From Marinicella pacifica (lineage in GTDB: Bacteria; Pseudomonadota; Gammaproteobacteria; Xanthomonadales; Marinicellaceae): 64,000 bases of DNA. Positions within the stretch are counted from its first letter, which is position 1, and every line of letters starts with the position of its first letter. This document shows, piece by piece, positions 7,457-18,436 of the stretch. The notes under the pieces are model-generated. The model was not told the DNA's origin, ran no database searches, and saw nothing but the letters and a program-made list of their open reading frames with translations. The position numbers and the translations under genes are program-made. The DNA lies in assembly GCF_014636635.1 (NCBI RefSeq), contig NZ_BMEO01000011.1:21872-85871 (forward strand), read 5' to 3'.

Positions 7457-8029
7457 ATGGCTGAACAATTAACGTTAAAGCAGGTGCTTCAGGAAATTGA
7501 TAATCAGGCAGGGCAGGCAGATATCGTGACCCTGGATGATTTGGTGAAACACTTTCAAAGCCGGGGTTTCGGGCCGCTGATTATGTTTCCGGCACTGATT
7601 GCGGGACTACCCACCGGTGCGATTCCGGGCGTGCCCAGCTTATGCGGTTTATGTATTGCCCTGATTTCTGTGCAGTTGGTGTGGGGTAAACAACACCCGT
7701 GGTTACCCAAAAAGCTGGCCAGCATTGAGATGGACACTGAAAAAATTAAATCGACAGTTCCCAAAGCCATGCCCTGGGCCAAGCGGATTGATTTTTTGGT
7801 CAGGCCCAGACTCAAAATATTTACCACGGATAAGGCACAAAGGGTAACGGCGCTTATCACCACTTTATTGGGATTGAGCATGGTGCCTCTGGAACTGGTG
7901 CCGTTGGGTGCCGGAATTCCGGCCTGGGTGCTGGTGATTATGGCGCTGGGCTTTAGTGGTCGTGACGGTCTGTTAATCCTGCTCGGTTACGTGGTCGCGG
8001 TTGCCGGTTTGTTGTGGATTATTCTGTGA
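7457..8029 (+). CDS. ExoD-family membrane protein
   Basis: This 190-residue integral membrane protein resembles the ExoD family, named for a Rhizobium gene affecting exopolysaccharide production and alkaline tolerance. The biochemical role is unknown. Family-like features are GFGPLIMFPALIAGLPTGAIPGVPS (two stretches, about 34-58), a Trp-rich KQHPWLPKKL segment and hydrophobic segments near 60-75, 125-150 and 165-188. ATG 7457 is chosen over GTG 7451 because AGGCGG then lies at proper spacing. Its 3' end overlaps the convergent CNNM gene by 57 bases. Confidence 0.75.
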   Translation: MAEQLTLKQVLQEIDNQAGQADIVTLDDLVKHFQSRGFGPLIMFPALIAGLPTGAIPGVPSLCGLCIALISVQLVWGKQHPWLPKKLASIEMDTEKIKSTVPKAMPWAKRIDFLVRPRLKIFTTDKAQRVTALITTLLGLSMVPLELVPLGAGIPAWVLVIMALGFSGRDGLLILLGYVVAVAGLLWIIL

Positions 8030-9112
8030 CTTCAGTTTGTTTTTGGCGGCTTCGGACACCTCGTTTTCATCCACCAACAAGCCCCGCGAGGAAGCCCTTT
8101 TTTGCCATTGTTCGCGGGCAAATTTCTGCATATTCTGAACCTGATCCACCTCGTCCATAATCTCCAGACCCAGCAGGGTTTCCACCAGGTCTTCCAGAGA
8201 AACCAGACCGCGGGTGTCACCGTATTCATCCACCACCAGGGCGATGTGCTGGCGTTCATTGAGCAGTGACTCGAGTAACATCGGCAAGCTGGTGTCTTCT
8301 ATAACACACAACAAATCCCGTTTTAAATCTTTTAATTGCTTGTTATCGTCTTTGGCCTGAGCCATCAGAACGTCATTTTTCAGCACAAAAGCGGTGATGT
8401 CATCCACAGTTTCACTGTAAACCGGTAAACGTGAAAAGTTGGTGTTCATAACTTCCTCCACCACATCTTCCACATGCAAATTTTCATCAAAACTCACAAT
8501 CACCCGACGCGGTGTCATGATGTCTTTGGCTTTTAAATTGTTGAGCCGAAATAAATTGTCAATGATGCGTGATTCGTGTTCATTGATATGTCCGGTACGG
8601 CGACCCAGACCCGCCATTGCCAGAAATTCATCCCGGTTAAAAATATGGTGTTGTTTACCTCTTGAAATCAGGCGGGTAACCTGCTCAGAGAGCCAGATAA
8701 AGGGGTACAATGACGTGATTAAAAACGACACAAAATAGGCTGTGGCATTGGCCAGAGATTTCCAGTACACCGCACCGATGGTTTTCGGGATGATTTCAGA
8801 AAAAAACAGTATCATCACCGTCATCACCGCTGAAAAAAGACCAATCCAGGCACTGCCAAACACATAAGTGGCTTTGGCACCCGCAACAATCGCACCCACT
8901 GTATGGGCGATGGTGTTGAGGGTTAAAATGGCTGCCAGCGAACGGTCAACTTGGGTAAATCGTAATCGGCGAATGCGATCGGCTTTAATGGGTTCTGTTT
9001 GCTTTAATTTTTCCATGTATGAGGGTGTGATACTGAGTAAAACAGCCTCAGCGATGGAGCACAAAAATGAAAAAAACAAAGCCCCAAAGACGTAGATTAA
9101 CAATATAAACAT
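7973..9112 (-). CDS. CNNM/DUF21 transmembrane protein with CBS pair
   Basis: This 379-residue protein has an N-terminal CNNM (DUF21) membrane domain (about 1-185, four hydrophobic segments, EIIPKTIGAVYW conserved) and a cytoplasmic CBS pair (about 200-320, containing DIMTPRRV, FSRLPVYSE and VVDEYGDTRGLVSLEDLVETL). Relatives transport or regulate Mg2+/Co2+ (CorC/HlyC, CNNM, MpfA). The C-terminal CorC_HlyC domain present in many members seems to be missing, because only about 55 polar residues follow the CBS pair. The gene tail overlaps the convergent ExoD-like gene. Ion specificity cannot be read from sequence. Confidence 0.85.
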   Translation of the reverse strand: MFILLIYVFGALFFSFLCSIAEAVLLSITPSYMEKLKQTEPIKADRIRRLRFTQVDRSLAAILTLNTIAHTVGAIVAGAKATYVFGSAWIGLFSAVMTVMILFFSEIIPKTIGAVYWKSLANATAYFVSFLITSLYPFIWLSEQVTRLISRGKQHHIFNRDEFLAMAGLGRRTGHINEHESRIIDNLFRLNNLKAKDIMTPRRVIVSFDENLHVEDVVEEVMNTNFSRLPVYSETVDDITAFVLKNDVLMAQAKDDNKQLKDLKRDLLCVIEDTSLPMLLESLLNERQHIALVVDEYGDTRGLVSLEDLVETLLGLEIMDEVDQVQNMQKFAREQWQKRASSRGLLVDENEVSEAAKNKLKSQNNPQQTGNRDHVTEQD

Positions 9113-9233
9113 AGGGTGTTAATAAAATGGTGTCCTTCTAAAGTATAGACAATTCGTCTCGATAACAATGCTCATTTTGAGTTTAATGAAAGCATCAACG
9201 GATTTATAATGGGTATTTTTGACGATAAAAACA

Positions 9234-10166
9234 ATGAATGCCAGTCAATTTAAACAGGTCATTGATTATTTTCAGCGCTTACAGGACAGTATTTGCCGTC
9301 AATTGAGTGCCGAAGACGGTGATCAGCCATTTCGGGAAGATAAGTGGCAACACAACAATGGCGGTGGTGGTCGCACCAGGGTGCTTACAGGTGAGTTATT
9401 TGAGCAGGCCGGGGTCAATTTTTCTCATGTTAAAGGCGATAAACTGCCGGTGGCGGCCACCGAGAAGCGGCCGCAGATGGCCGGTCAGGGGTTCGAAGCT
9501 TCCGGTGTTTCTCTGGTGGTGCATCCGGATAATCCCTTTATTCCCACGTCGCATGCCAATGTACGGGTCTTTCGCACTGTTCCAAAATCACGCGATGATA
9601 AAGATTTTTGGTGGTTTGGCGGCGGTTTTGATTTAACCCCCTACTATCCGTTTGATGCAGACATTAAACATTGGCATCAGGTGGCTTATGAGACTTGTCA
9701 AGCTTTTGGTGATGAGGTTTATCCACGTTTTAAAGCCTGGTGTGATGATTATTTCTATCTTAAGCACCGCCATGAAACCCGTGGGGTGGGCGGGTTATTT
9801 TTTGATGATTTAAATGCATGGGGCTTTGAGAAAACATTTGCTTTTATACGGGCGATTGGTGAAGCCTACACCAAAGCCTATATTCCGATTGTTCAAAAAC
9901 GCAAAAACATCAGTTACGACGAAACCCACAAGCAATTCCAGAAGTATCGGCGCGGCCGCTATGTGGAATTTAATCTGGTCTATGACCGCGGTACTTTATT
10001 TGGTCTGCAGTCCGGCGGCCGCACAGAATCCATATTAATGTCGCTGCCGCCTGAAGTGTCCTATCGTTATAATTACAGCCCGCCGGCAGAAAGTCAGGAA
10101 GCCAAATTGTCCGATTATTTAAAACCGCGCGATTGGCTGGGGCTTCAGGGTTCCGGGCACGGATAA
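9234..10166 (+). CDS. hemF: Oxygen-dependent coproporphyrinogen III oxidase
   Basis: HemF converts coproporphyrinogen III to protoporphyrinogen IX by oxidative decarboxylation with O2, in the cytoplasm, as part of haem synthesis. The 310-residue protein contains [63 protein letters not shown] and [18 protein letters not shown], all hallmark stretches. ATG 9234 is preferred to an upstream in-frame TTG (9219). No strong RBS is visible. Its end overlaps the convergent M14 peptidase gene by about 22 bases. Use of the O2-dependent enzyme supports an aerobic lifestyle. Confidence 0.97.
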   Translation: MNASQFKQVIDYFQRLQDSICRQLSAEDGDQPFREDKWQHNNGGGGRTRVLTGELFEQAGVNFSHVKGDKLPVAATEKRPQMAGQGFEASGVSLVVHPDNPFIPTSHANVRVFRTVPKSRDDKDFWWFGGGFDLTPYYPFDADIKHWHQVAYETCQAFGDEVYPRFKAWCDDYFYLKHRHETRGVGGLFFDDLNAWGFEKTFAFIRAIGEAYTKAYIPIVQKRKNISYDETHKQFQKYRRGRYVEFNLVYDRGTLFGLQSGGRTESILMSLPPEVSYRYNYSPPAESQEAKLSDYLKPRDWLGLQGSGHG

Positions 10167-12748
10167 GCATTTAATTCAGAAGCCGTCAGACGTATTATTG
10201 GATAACTGCCACTGCCATAGTCCGGGTCGATGGCCTGATAATGAACTGCACCACCTTCGCAACTGAGTTCAAATTGCAGATTACCCCAGGGGGCTAAAAT
10301 GATGTCATCGGGGTTAAAATCAGGACCGAAAATCCCGCCACTTCCGGTATAGGCATCTGTAAATTCAAGCAAAACCGAATCAGTTGAGGGATAACTTATC
10401 TGACCGCCACTTGAAACAATCCACTGTTTATCACCATCGGGTGTAAAACTATACCACTGCATCACCGCGGTGTTATCCGTCAAGATTTGCAGATGAAATC
10501 CTTCACCGTTGCGGTCCGGATTAAACCAGGAACCGGTGACGGCAGCGGCATGAAATTCCTGAGTTTGATCGGGAGAATTGAAAAATCCTTCAGCCCGCGT
10601 AAATGGCTCAACCACAAAACGCACAACCTCACCGGTATCGGGATTTGTGTATTTTGTGAAACCGCGTTGCCGGGTGCCGCCGATACCGTCAAAAATCATT
10701 TCTAATCCGCCAAAAAGCGCTAAACGCGTGTTGTCAGGATTATAGTCGGGACCAAACACCCCACCGTTCACGGTGTAAAGGGTACTGGTGGCCAGGCCGT
10801 TGGCAGCCAAAGCCCCATCAGCAGCCACATACCAGCGGGCATCACCCTTGTCATTGTAAGTAAACCATTGCAACCAAAATTCGCCACCTTCATTTAACAA
10901 CTCAAGACTGAAACCTTCGCCGTTGCGACTTGGGTCATAGTAGAGTGCGGTGACGGGTAAACCCATTTCAGGGGCTGGGGTTTCGGACAAAGGAACGGTG
11001 AGTGTTTTATCAAAGCCGCCGTTCAATGCGGATGCGCCGGAACTGTCTTCATAATGCTGCCAGCGACCTTGTGACCAATACACAGCCGTTTGTGGATTGC
11101 TGTCATTGTTTTGGCCCACCATGTCGGGCGTGATGATTTCAAAATTAAGGACGTCATTTTCGTCAAAAATCAATTCCGCGGGCAGTTGAAATTCTCCGAC
11201 CCAGGTATCATCCCGGTAATACCCATAAGATGACCAGTGGCTTGATTTTTGGTTTAGCCAGCGGCTGTTTTGCCACGTCATGTCAAGGATTTCTTCGTTA
11301 AGTTTTAACCGCACATAGGGCGTCATTAAAATATTATGACCCGGTAAAGCGGCCACTTCGCCGTTGTCATCGCGATGACGCATGGGTTTGTTAAAGCGCA
11401 ATTGCAGTGCGTATGTACCTCCCGCTGTCAAGCCCGCAAAAACATGGCTGTAGAAGTTTCTGAGGTTTTCATCATCGCGATCGGCATCCCAGGCGGCATC
11501 AAATACGATGGTATCCGTTGCGGTATCTATAATTCGGTATTGTATGATGGCCGGTGGCCCTGCCTGGGTGTACCAGGCCACGGCAAAAGATTTTGCCAGC
11601 TGTTCCCGAATGCGCCGAATCGCCGAATCCGGTGCGATAAACCCCGAATGGCCGTTAGTAACCACACCGCCGTAATCTGCCGAAAATCCCGGTAAATCAG
11701 GGTGCGCATCAGGGCTGAGTGTATTGGATGGTTCGGTTTCCAGCGTCCAGGCAGGAATTTGATAAGTATTTTGGAAATATTCGTCGGTGGAGCCGATACC
11801 GAAACCAGGTCGGGTAAAACCTGAACGGTCCACATAGTTTTTGGCACCGGGCAAGGCTTTGTGGTGGCGACTAAAAACAGACAAAACCCGAGATTGCAGG
11901 GTGTTTAAATCATTGTTAAAGGAACGGTTGGCAAAATGCACCTGCGAAAAAGAATGCAAATCCGTGTAAATCCGCAACTGATTCGCTTCCACCAGATCAG
12001 CGGCATTCAGCAGAGCCTGTATCTCCGGTTCTGACTGGGCGGTGGGGCCATGGTAAACAATTGAGGTGCTGTTGGATGAAGATGATGTGCTTGAGGCCCA
12101 ATAAGGCGGGTTGTTGCGGTTTAAATCAACACCATTTAAGTAATCACTTTGGGTGCTGAGTGTTTCGTCGGTGTTGCGTAAATTTTTGCGCCGCATGCGG
12201 CCGTCTCTGGGGCCTATGGCGGCACTGTACCAATTGCTTTTTGGGTAGCGCTGGGTTTGCAAAAAACCATCTACGTTCAGCACCGGAATGGTGATGAGGG
12301 TGCTGTTTTCCATCAGATACTGATACAGCCCCTGGTCGTGACTGTTTGCATGAAACAATTCTATGATTCCGGTGACGGTTTCAGGTGATTGCCACTCACG
12401 GGCATGAATACCGCCGTTGACCATCATCGCTGCTTCCGTTTGGCCATAGGGGGTGCGGTTGTTGGCATCGCCCAATACATAGGCCCAGATTGCGCGTTGT
12501 TTATGGGTTGTTCCCACCTGTTCGGCATTAATCCATGGGTTATCCAAATCAATACTTTGTAATTGATCCTGTAAACCTTGATAAGTCCGAAAACCGTCAA
12601 AGGGTTCCGCCACATCCGCCGGTATCGGTACCGGATAGCCCAAAGCCAGAGGCCCGCCTTGTTCCTGCCATTGGATAATATTTTGGGCCTGCAGACTTAG
12701 CGTAGCCAATATCAATAAAAAGCAAAGCATCAACCGATTATTTTTCAT
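10145..12748 (-). CDS. Secreted M14 metallocarboxypeptidase with two C-terminal GEGF-type repeats
   Basis: An 867-residue secreted protein with signal peptide (about 1-22). The M14 catalytic domain (about 50-400) shows HAREW (zinc ligands His115, Glu118), LNVDGF, GVDLNRN, DLHS (His265) and TLETE (likely base Glu337). A linker of unclear fold follows (about 400-590). Then come two related repeats, each starting with a [10 protein letters not shown] or [10 protein letters not shown] motif and including W/QW and [15 protein letters not shown] segments (about 600-720 and 730-850). Such repeats are seen in secreted proteins of Xanthomonadales-like bacteria; their role is unknown to me. It overlaps its upstream partner by 11 bases, so the two are likely co-expressed. 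It probably digests extracellular peptides. Confidence 0.85.
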   Translation of the reverse strand: MKNNRLMLCFLLILATLSLQAQNIIQWQEQGGPLALGYPVPIPADVAEPFDGFRTYQGLQDQLQSIDLDNPWINAEQVGTTHKQRAIWAYVLGDANNRTPYGQTEAAMMVNGGIHAREWQSPETVTGIIELFHANSHDQGLYQYLMENSTLITIPVLNVDGFLQTQRYPKSNWYSAAIGPRDGRMRRKNLRNTDETLSTQSDYLNGVDLNRNNPPYWASSTSSSSNSTSIVYHGPTAQSEPEIQALLNAADLVEANQLRIYTDLHSFSQVHFANRSFNNDLNTLQSRVLSVFSRHHKALPGAKNYVDRSGFTRPGFGIGSTDEYFQNTYQIPAWTLETEPSNTLSPDAHPDLPGFSADYGGVVTNGHSGFIAPDSAIRRIREQLAKSFAVAWYTQAGPPAIIQYRIIDTATDTIVFDAAWDADRDDENLRNFYSHVFAGLTAGGTYALQLRFNKPMRHRDDNGEVAALPGHNILMTPYVRLKLNEEILDMTWQNSRWLNQKSSHWSSYGYYRDDTWVGEFQLPAELIFDENDVLNFEIITPDMVGQNNDSNPQTAVYWSQGRWQHYEDSSGASALNGGFDKTLTVPLSETPAPEMGLPVTALYYDPSRNGEGFSLELLNEGGEFWLQWFTYNDKGDARWYVAADGALAANGLATSTLYTVNGGVFGPDYNPDNTRLALFGGLEMIFDGIGGTRQRGFTKYTNPDTGEVVRFVVEPFTRAEGFFNSPDQTQEFHAAAVTGSWFNPDRNGEGFHLQILTDNTAVMQWYSFTPDGDKQWIVSSGGQISYPSTDSVLLEFTDAYTGSGGIFGPDFNPDDIILAPWGNLQFELSCEGGAVHYQAIDPDYGSGSYPIIRLTASELNAYPCPEP

Positions 12749-13805
12749 GGTTGCCTCCCAGCTGATTTTGCAGCCATTGTTGTTGGTTGCTGGTCAATCG
12801 GATTGATTTGTGTGGGGCCATTGCGGTTAATTTTTTTACGCCTAACGGGTTTCTGGACAAAGCATACAGTAAATTTGAGGCCAAGGGCTCTGAGCGGTTG
12901 TGTTGCCATTCAGCCAATAATTTATCCATTAATTCGGGGTCAACTTGTTGTCCAAGTACGCCGGCAGCGGTGCGCCCCAGTGTGCTGTCATCAAGTAAAG
13001 AAACCAGCCATGTTTTGTCCTGTTGGTTTAATTGGAGGCTGCGGTAAATACTCAGTGCCCGAATTTGATGGGGACCGGGCTGCTGAACCAGGATCTGTAA
13101 CCATTGGGTGCTGGCAGGCGGATTATGCAGCCAGGCGTTGATTAAAGCGACTTTGGCATCGACATTGTGACCGAGGACAATCTTTTCTTGAATGGCCGGA
13201 CTGTCGAGCGTAACCGCCAGTAGGGTGCTGAAGTTATTAACTTGTTGACTCATCAATTGTTGATGAATAAGCGCTTGTTGTTGCGGCGGCGTTAAATGCG
13301 CTAAAGCTTCTTTGATACCGGCGGTGATGGCCGGATGAGCTGCTTGGTAAAAATCTGACAGTTCTGTCAATAATTTTTGTGGTTGCCTGTCAGCCAATGC
13401 GTAGATATAACGCTCGGTTTGTTCGCTCAGTAAACGGTTGAGCTCACCGGCGGCACGGGCGGCAATCAGATAAACACCAACATCATGACCATGATCGTCA
13501 GCTCGGCGGGTGGCGATTGGCCGGTGTTTTTGCCAGTGTTTTAGTAAAGGCACAAATACCGACTGCGCCGGCAGATTTTGTATATGGTTCAAAACCACAT
13601 TGGCGGCTTGTTCGGCCGCTTCAGGGTTTTTGGTACGGTCACAAATTTGTTGCCAGGTGGCCAGAGGTTGTCGGCTGCCGATGACCGCCTGAGTTACGGC
13701 CGGGTGGTTGTTGATATCCGGTAATGGGTTGATCGGTGTTTGATTGTAGGCCTGCACGGAGGGCCACAGGCCAGATGCCAAGAAGAAGACAATATATAAC
13801 CGCAT
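12738..13805 (-). CDS. Exported protein of unknown function, alpha-helical, partner of M14 peptidase
   Basis: I do not recognise this 355-residue protein. The start is placed at the ATG at 13805, which follows GGAG at 6-base spacing and begins a clear signal peptide (MRLYIVFFLASGLWPSVQA). A longer reading from 13859 would bury the signal. The mature part is Gln/Leu/Ala-rich and appears almost entirely helical. Its repeated short helix pairs (for example TTPPQQQALIHQQL-like and GRTAAGVLGQQVDPELMDKLL) suggest HEAT/ARM-type packing. A His-rich DDHGHDVG lies near 110. Its stop overlaps the start of the secreted peptidase, suggesting a related envelope task such as chaperone or inhibitor; this is inference. 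Confidence 0.7.
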   Translation of the reverse strand: MRLYIVFFLASGLWPSVQAYNQTPINPLPDINNHPAVTQAVIGSRQPLATWQQICDRTKNPEAAEQAANVVLNHIQNLPAQSVFVPLLKHWQKHRPIATRRADDHGHDVGVYLIAARAAGELNRLLSEQTERYIYALADRQPQKLLTELSDFYQAAHPAITAGIKEALAHLTPPQQQALIHQQLMSQQVNNFSTLLAVTLDSPAIQEKIVLGHNVDAKVALINAWLHNPPASTQWLQILVQQPGPHQIRALSIYRSLQLNQQDKTWLVSLLDDSTLGRTAAGVLGQQVDPELMDKLLAEWQHNRSEPLASNLLYALSRNPLGVKKLTAMAPHKSIRLTSNQQQWLQNQLGGNHEK

Positions 13806-13962
13806 GCTATGCTCCGATGACGATCTGATGATTTTAAATGAATTGATGATTTCTGACAAATAAGGCCATTCTTATCCATAAAAATTTGCACAATGGATTT
13901 TTGAAAGCTGAACTATTGACATCAGTGATGTTAAAATTGATTCTTTTTTATTGGTACATTGA

Positions 13963-16191
13963 ATGGATTTTGAAACCCTATCCATGGGCGAATATGCCGA
14001 GCGGGCTTATCTGGATTATTCCATGTATGTGGTACTGGACCGGGCTTTGCCGTTTATTGGCGATGGTTTAAAACCGGTACAACGGCGTATTGTGTATGCC
14101 ATGAGTGAGCTGGGTCTGTCGGCACAATCGAAACACAAAAAATCAGCCAGAACCATTGGTGATGTGATTGGTAAGTTTCATCCGCATGGTGATTCGGCCT
14201 GTTATGAAGCGATGGTACACATGGCTCAGGACTTTTCCTACCGTTACCCGCTGATTGACGGCCAGGGAAACTTTGGTTCACCGGATGACCCGAAATCTTT
14301 TGCGGCAATGCGCTACACCGAATCGCGGCTGACCGCCTATGCCAAAACTTTGCTCAGCGAATTGCCCCACGGCACAGTGGACTGGGGACCCAATTTTGAC
14401 GGCACCATGGACGAACCAATTTGGTTGCCGGCCAGATTACCCAATGTTTTATTGAATGGTGCATCGGGGATTGCGGTCGGTATGGCCACCGATATTCCGC
14501 CGCATAACCTCGTTGAGGTGGCCAATGCCACTTTGCATTTGTTGGACAATCCAGGTGCTGATGTGGCCGAATTATGTGAATTTATTTCAGGTCCCGATTA
14601 TCCCACCAAAGCAGAAATTATCACGCCGCGGGCGGAACTCGTGAAAGCTTATGAATCCGGTCACGGCAGTATCCGTATGCGGGCGGTATACAGCCGTGAG
14701 GGCAACGACATTGTTATCACCGCTTTACCCCATCAGGCTTCGGGCAGCAAAATCCTCGACCAAATTGCGTCCCAGATGCGGGCCAAGAAATTACCCATGG
14801 TGAGCGATTTACGCGATGAATCGGACCATGAAAACCGGGTGCGACTGGTGATCACCGCCCGCTCCAACCGGATTGATTTTGAAGCGCTGATGTTGCATTT
14901 GTTCGCCACCACGGATTTGGAAAAGACCTATAAGCTGAATCTGAATATGATCGGTCTTGATCAGCGGCCTCAGGTAAAAAACCTCAAAGGCATCTTAAAA
15001 GAATGGCTGCGGTTCAGAACCGAAACCGTACGCCGCCGTTTACAACATCGTTTGGATAAGGTGGATGCCCGTTTGCATATTTTAGACGGTTTGTTGGTGG
15101 CCTTTTTAAATCTGGATGAGGTGATTCGGATTATTCGGGAAGAAGAACAGCCGAAACAAGAGCTGATGCGTGCCTTTAAACTTAGTGAAATTCAGGCTGA
15201 TGCCATTTTAGACACCCGTTTGCGTCATCTGGCACGTCTGGAAGAAATGAAAATCCGCACCGAACAAACTGAATTACAGGCGGAAAAAATCGATTTGGAA
15301 ACCACCTTAAAATCCCGGGCGCGCATGAAAACCCTGATTAAACAGGAAATCACCACCGATCGTGATCAGTATGGTGATGCACGTCAATCGTCTCTGGCGG
15401 AACGTGATGCCGCCGAAGTCTTTGATGAAACCAAGCTGGTGCCCAGTGAGCCGATGACAGTGATTTTATCCAAAGCCGGCTGGGTGCGTGCGGCAAAGGG
15501 TCATGAGGTGGATCCGATGACCATGAGCTACAAATCCGGTGATGCGTATCTGGACCATTGTTTCGGACGCAGTCAGCATTTTTCGGTGTTTTTAAACAAC
15601 AATGGCCGTAGTTTCACGCTGGCCACCCACAGTTTACCCTCAGCCCGCGGTCAGGGCGAGCCTTTGGCCACAAAATTTAATTTTAAGAACAACGCTTTAC
15701 CGGTCGCGGTGAGCTGCTTTCCGCCGAAAGCGGCGATTTTAATGGCGTCATCCGCCGGTTACGGCTACCATGGTTTAATGGAAAACCTGTACAGTAAGAT
15801 GAAAGCCGGTAAACTGGTTTTAACTGTTCCCAAAGGTTATCAGGCCCTTAAACCACGGCGCATCGAACGGGTGGCCGAAGCCCACGTGGTGTGTGTCACC
15901 AATGCCGGTTATATGCTGGTATTTCCGCTGGAAGAATTGCCGGAACTGACCAAAGGCAAAGGCAATAAAATGATTAATATCCCCGCCAAACGACTCAAAT
16001 CCGGCGAGGAATATTTGTTATCTACATTGGTTATTACACCGGACCAATCCTTCCTGGTGCACGCCGGTCAGCGTTATATCCGTTTTAAATGGAAAGACCT
16101 GGAAAACTATCTGGGCAAACGGGCACACCGTGGTCAGGTCTTGCCGCAGGGCTTTAGAAACGTCGATCGGCTAGAATCGGAAGTGGACTAA
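13963..16191 (+). CDS. parC: DNA topoisomerase IV subunit A
   Basis: ParC cleaves and rejoins DNA in topoisomerase IV, which decatenates daughter chromosomes with ParE. The 742-residue protein has the N-terminal winged-helix/tower region with active-site Tyr118 ([10 protein letters not shown]). The quinolone-resistance region is [12 protein letters not shown], where Ser78 and Glu82 correspond to E. coli Ser80 and Glu84 in the wild-type, sensitive state. The C-terminal beta-pinwheel begins near 490. Length is close to E. coli ParC (752) and the short C-terminal domain argues against GyrA. parE is not adjacent. Confidence 0.96.
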   Translation: MDFETLSMGEYAERAYLDYSMYVVLDRALPFIGDGLKPVQRRIVYAMSELGLSAQSKHKKSARTIGDVIGKFHPHGDSACYEAMVHMAQDFSYRYPLIDGQGNFGSPDDPKSFAAMRYTESRLTAYAKTLLSELPHGTVDWGPNFDGTMDEPIWLPARLPNVLLNGASGIAVGMATDIPPHNLVEVANATLHLLDNPGADVAELCEFISGPDYPTKAEIITPRAELVKAYESGHGSIRMRAVYSREGNDIVITALPHQASGSKILDQIASQMRAKKLPMVSDLRDESDHENRVRLVITARSNRIDFEALMLHLFATTDLEKTYKLNLNMIGLDQRPQVKNLKGILKEWLRFRTETVRRRLQHRLDKVDARLHILDGLLVAFLNLDEVIRIIREEEQPKQELMRAFKLSEIQADAILDTRLRHLARLEEMKIRTEQTELQAEKIDLETTLKSRARMKTLIKQEITTDRDQYGDARQSSLAERDAAEVFDETKLVPSEPMTVILSKAGWVRAAKGHEVDPMTMSYKSGDAYLDHCFGRSQHFSVFLNNNGRSFTLATHSLPSARGQGEPLATKFNFKNNALPVAVSCFPPKAAILMASSAGYGYHGLMENLYSKMKAGKLVLTVPKGYQALKPRRIERVAEAHVVCVTNAGYMLVFPLEELPELTKGKGNKMINIPAKRLKSGEEYLLSTLVITPDQSFLVHAGQRYIRFKWKDLENYLGKRAHRGQVLPQGFRNVDRLESEVD

Positions 16192-16195
16192 TCCA

Positions 16196-17017
16196 ATGCG
16201 TATCGGGCTAATCATTGCATTTATGATGTCTGCTTTCAGTGCCACGGCGGTGCACACCATGCCGAGTCTGATGGATTGTGATGACATGATATTTGTGGAT
16301 GGTTTTGTGTCCGATTCCTGGCCGTCTCAGGGCAGTGGCGGGTCGGTTAACACCGGTTCCCGAACCATTTATATCAACAGTCAATTGCAATACCGCAGTT
16401 ATTATTACCACATCCCCTCAAGCTATCAGGGGCTAAAAGCCTTGCCCATCATGTATTTGTTTCATGGTGCCGCCGGTGCCGGTAATGCGCCGTGGGCAGC
16501 AGAGTACAGTCGGGATTTATGGCAAGCAACGGCCGAAGCCCATCAGATTATTGTTGTGGCTCAGGTGGCAACCGGTCAGCAAGGTGGCTGGATACCGAGC
16601 AATATGGTGGCGATTCTAAATGCAATATCCGCCGATATGCAGGCGCGGTATAACATCGAAAAACGCCGGGTTTATGGCTGGGGTTTTTCAGCCGGTGGTT
16701 TTGTGTTGCATGAACTGGCTTTACTGAATGCCGGTGAATTTGCCGGTTATGCCGTTAGTGGTGCCCATCTGGGATATGCTGCCAGTGTTGGTGTTTATCC
16801 ATCCACCGCTTCACGGAAGTTACCCGTGGTCCTGTCTGTCGGACAAAGTGATGGATATTATAATGATGTTTTTAATGATTTCAGTACTTTTCAGCAATCC
16901 GGTTGGCAAGCGGGTTACAATGTCTGGTTTGACAGCTATGCAGGCGGTCATCAATATTTTCCCACAGAACCTGCAGATGTGTGGGATAAACTCTGTATTT
17001 CTAGTAATTTAGATTAA
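16196..17017 (+). CDS. Secreted alpha/beta-hydrolase, PHB depolymerase/feruloyl-esterase-like
   Basis: This 273-residue protein has a signal peptide (about 1-18). After it comes CDDMIFVDGFVSDSW (28-42), a DxIFxDGF motif common in exported proteins of Marinicella/Lysobacter-like bacteria. The hydrolase domain has an oxyanion-loop motif LFHGAAGAG (88-96) and nucleophile elbow GFSAGG with Ser165. Acid and His are plausibly in VGQSDG and GGHQYFP near the C-terminus. Such enzymes cleave polyesters or feruloyl/acetyl esters outside the cell; the substrate is unknown. It starts 4 bases after parC, so it may be read from the same transcript. Confidence 0.75.
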   Translation: MRIGLIIAFMMSAFSATAVHTMPSLMDCDDMIFVDGFVSDSWPSQGSGGSVNTGSRTIYINSQLQYRSYYYHIPSSYQGLKALPIMYLFHGAAGAGNAPWAAEYSRDLWQATAEAHQIIVVAQVATGQQGGWIPSNMVAILNAISADMQARYNIEKRRVYGWGFSAGGFVLHELALLNAGEFAGYAVSGAHLGYAASVGVYPSTASRKLPVVLSVGQSDGYYNDVFNDFSTFQQSGWQAGYNVWFDSYAGGHQYFPTEPADVWDKLCISSNLD

Positions 17018-17018
17018 A

Positions 17019-17468
17019 ATGAATGAACAAAAACAACTGATTATCGGTTGGAAAGAGTGGGGTGCTTTGCCGGAATTGGGTATTCAGCGCATCCACATGA
17101 AAACCGACACCGGTGCCAAAACCAGTGCCATTCACACGATTGAATATGCCCTGTATGAAAAAGACGATGAAGAATGGGTGCGTTTTGTGGTGGCGCCGGT
17201 CCAGGATGATGATGACAGCCAAATTGAATGCCATTTGCCGGTTAAGGACAAGCGCACAGTAACCAATTCAGGTGGTATGAAAACCCACCGCATTGTGGTC
17301 GAAACCCTGTTGCATATTGGTGATCTGCAAAAACGCATTGAACTGACCCTGGCCTGCCGTAAAAAAATGAAATTTCGCATGCTTTTAGGCCGTCAGGCCA
17401 TGCAAGGTATGTCTGTCAGACCGGACAAAGCCCATCTCATTAAACCCCCAACCAAAACAAAACCATGA
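17019..17468 (+). CDS. rimB: RimB/DUF785-type ATP-dependent zinc protease family protein
   Basis: The 149-residue protein matches the retropepsin-like zinc protease family (PF05618) encoded next to rimK in many proteobacteria. [14 protein letters not shown] start is followed by [13 protein letters not shown] (the aspartyl-protease-like DTGA motif, about residue 30), then [15 protein letters not shown] and [10 protein letters not shown], all typical. In Pseudomonas, RimB counteracts or modulates RimK-dependent glutamation of ribosomal protein S6. The stop overlaps the rimK start by 4 bases, supporting a joint role. RimA, the c-di-GMP phosphodiesterase partner, is not nearby. Confidence 0.85.
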   Translation: MNEQKQLIIGWKEWGALPELGIQRIHMKTDTGAKTSAIHTIEYALYEKDDEEWVRFVVAPVQDDDDSQIECHLPVKDKRTVTNSGGMKTHRIVVETLLHIGDLQKRIELTLACRKKMKFRMLLGRQAMQGMSVRPDKAHLIKPPTKTKP

Positions 17469-18373
17469 AAATTGCCCTGCTCTCCCGTAACGCCCGCCTG
17501 TATTCTTCTCGACGCCTGGTCGAAGCCGCCCAAAAGCGTGGCCATGAGGTGCGGGTGGTGGATGCCTTGCGTTGTTATATGAACATCTCATCCAATAATC
17601 CGGTGCTGCATTATCGCGGTGAGGACCTGACGGATTTTGATGCAGTGATACCGCGGATTGGTGCATCGATTACTTTTTATGGCACCGCTGTGTTGCGGCA
17701 ATTCGAAATGATGGGGGTCTATCCCCTCAATGAAAGTGTGGCGGTCACCCGTTCCCGGGATAAACTGCGGTCATTACAACTCTTATCACGAAAGGGTATC
17801 GGCATGCCGGTCACCGGTTTTGCCAATTCACCTGATGACATTCCTGATTTGATTAAAATGGTGGGCGGTGCGCCTTTGGTGATAAAATTACTGGAAGGTA
17901 CTCAGGGAATCGGTGTGGTTCTGGCAGAAACCCGTAAAGCGGCTGAGAGTGTGATTGAAGCCTTTTTAGGTCTCAATGCCAACATTATGGTACAGGAATT
18001 TATCAAAGAAGCCGGTGGTGCCGATATCCGCTGTTTTGTGATTGGCGGCAAAGTTGTCGCGGCCATGAAACGGCAAGGTGCGGAGGGAGAATTTCGTTCT
18101 AATTTACACCGTGGCGGCAGTGCGTCATTAATTAAACTGAGGCCCGAAGAACGGCAAACAGCCATCAGAGCGGCTAAAATTATGGGGCTGAATGTGGCCG
18201 GTGTGGATTTATTGCGCGCCGATCGTGGTCCTGTTGTGATGGAAGTGAATTCATCCCCGGGTCTCGAAGGCATCGAACGTGCCACCGGTAAAGATGTGGC
18301 CGGATTAATCATTGATTTTATCGAAAAAAATGCCAAACCCCACCGCACCCGAACCAAGGGCGGAAAAGGCTAA
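17465..18373 (+). CDS. rimK: Ribosomal protein S6--L-glutamate ligase
   Basis: RimK is an ATP-grasp ligase that adds glutamate residues to the C-terminus of ribosomal protein S6, altering translation. The 302-residue protein has the RimK N-terminal domain (about 1-95, [15 protein letters not shown]). The ATP-grasp core includes [40 protein letters not shown] and [15 protein letters not shown] (Mg2+-binding Glu/Asn). Length matches E. coli RimK (300). It is coupled to rimB and followed by a stress protein gene after 63 bases. Confidence 0.95.
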   Translation: MKIALLSRNARLYSSRRLVEAAQKRGHEVRVVDALRCYMNISSNNPVLHYRGEDLTDFDAVIPRIGASITFYGTAVLRQFEMMGVYPLNESVAVTRSRDKLRSLQLLSRKGIGMPVTGFANSPDDIPDLIKMVGGAPLVIKLLEGTQGIGVVLAETRKAAESVIEAFLGLNANIMVQEFIKEAGGADIRCFVIGGKVVAAMKRQGAEGEFRSNLHRGGSASLIKLRPEERQTAIRAAKIMGLNVAGVDLLRADRGPVVMEVNSSPGLEGIERATGKDVAGLIIDFIEKNAKPHRTRTKGGKG

Positions 18374-18436
18374 ATCTGTTGAAAAAAGGCACCCAAGAAG
18401 GTATAATAATTAGTTAATCAAAATATAAAAAAACCT

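Noticed and set aside
13912..13945. TTGACA near 13915 as the -35 of a parC promoter
   Set aside because: No acceptable -10 at 16-18 bases; left out as a feature.
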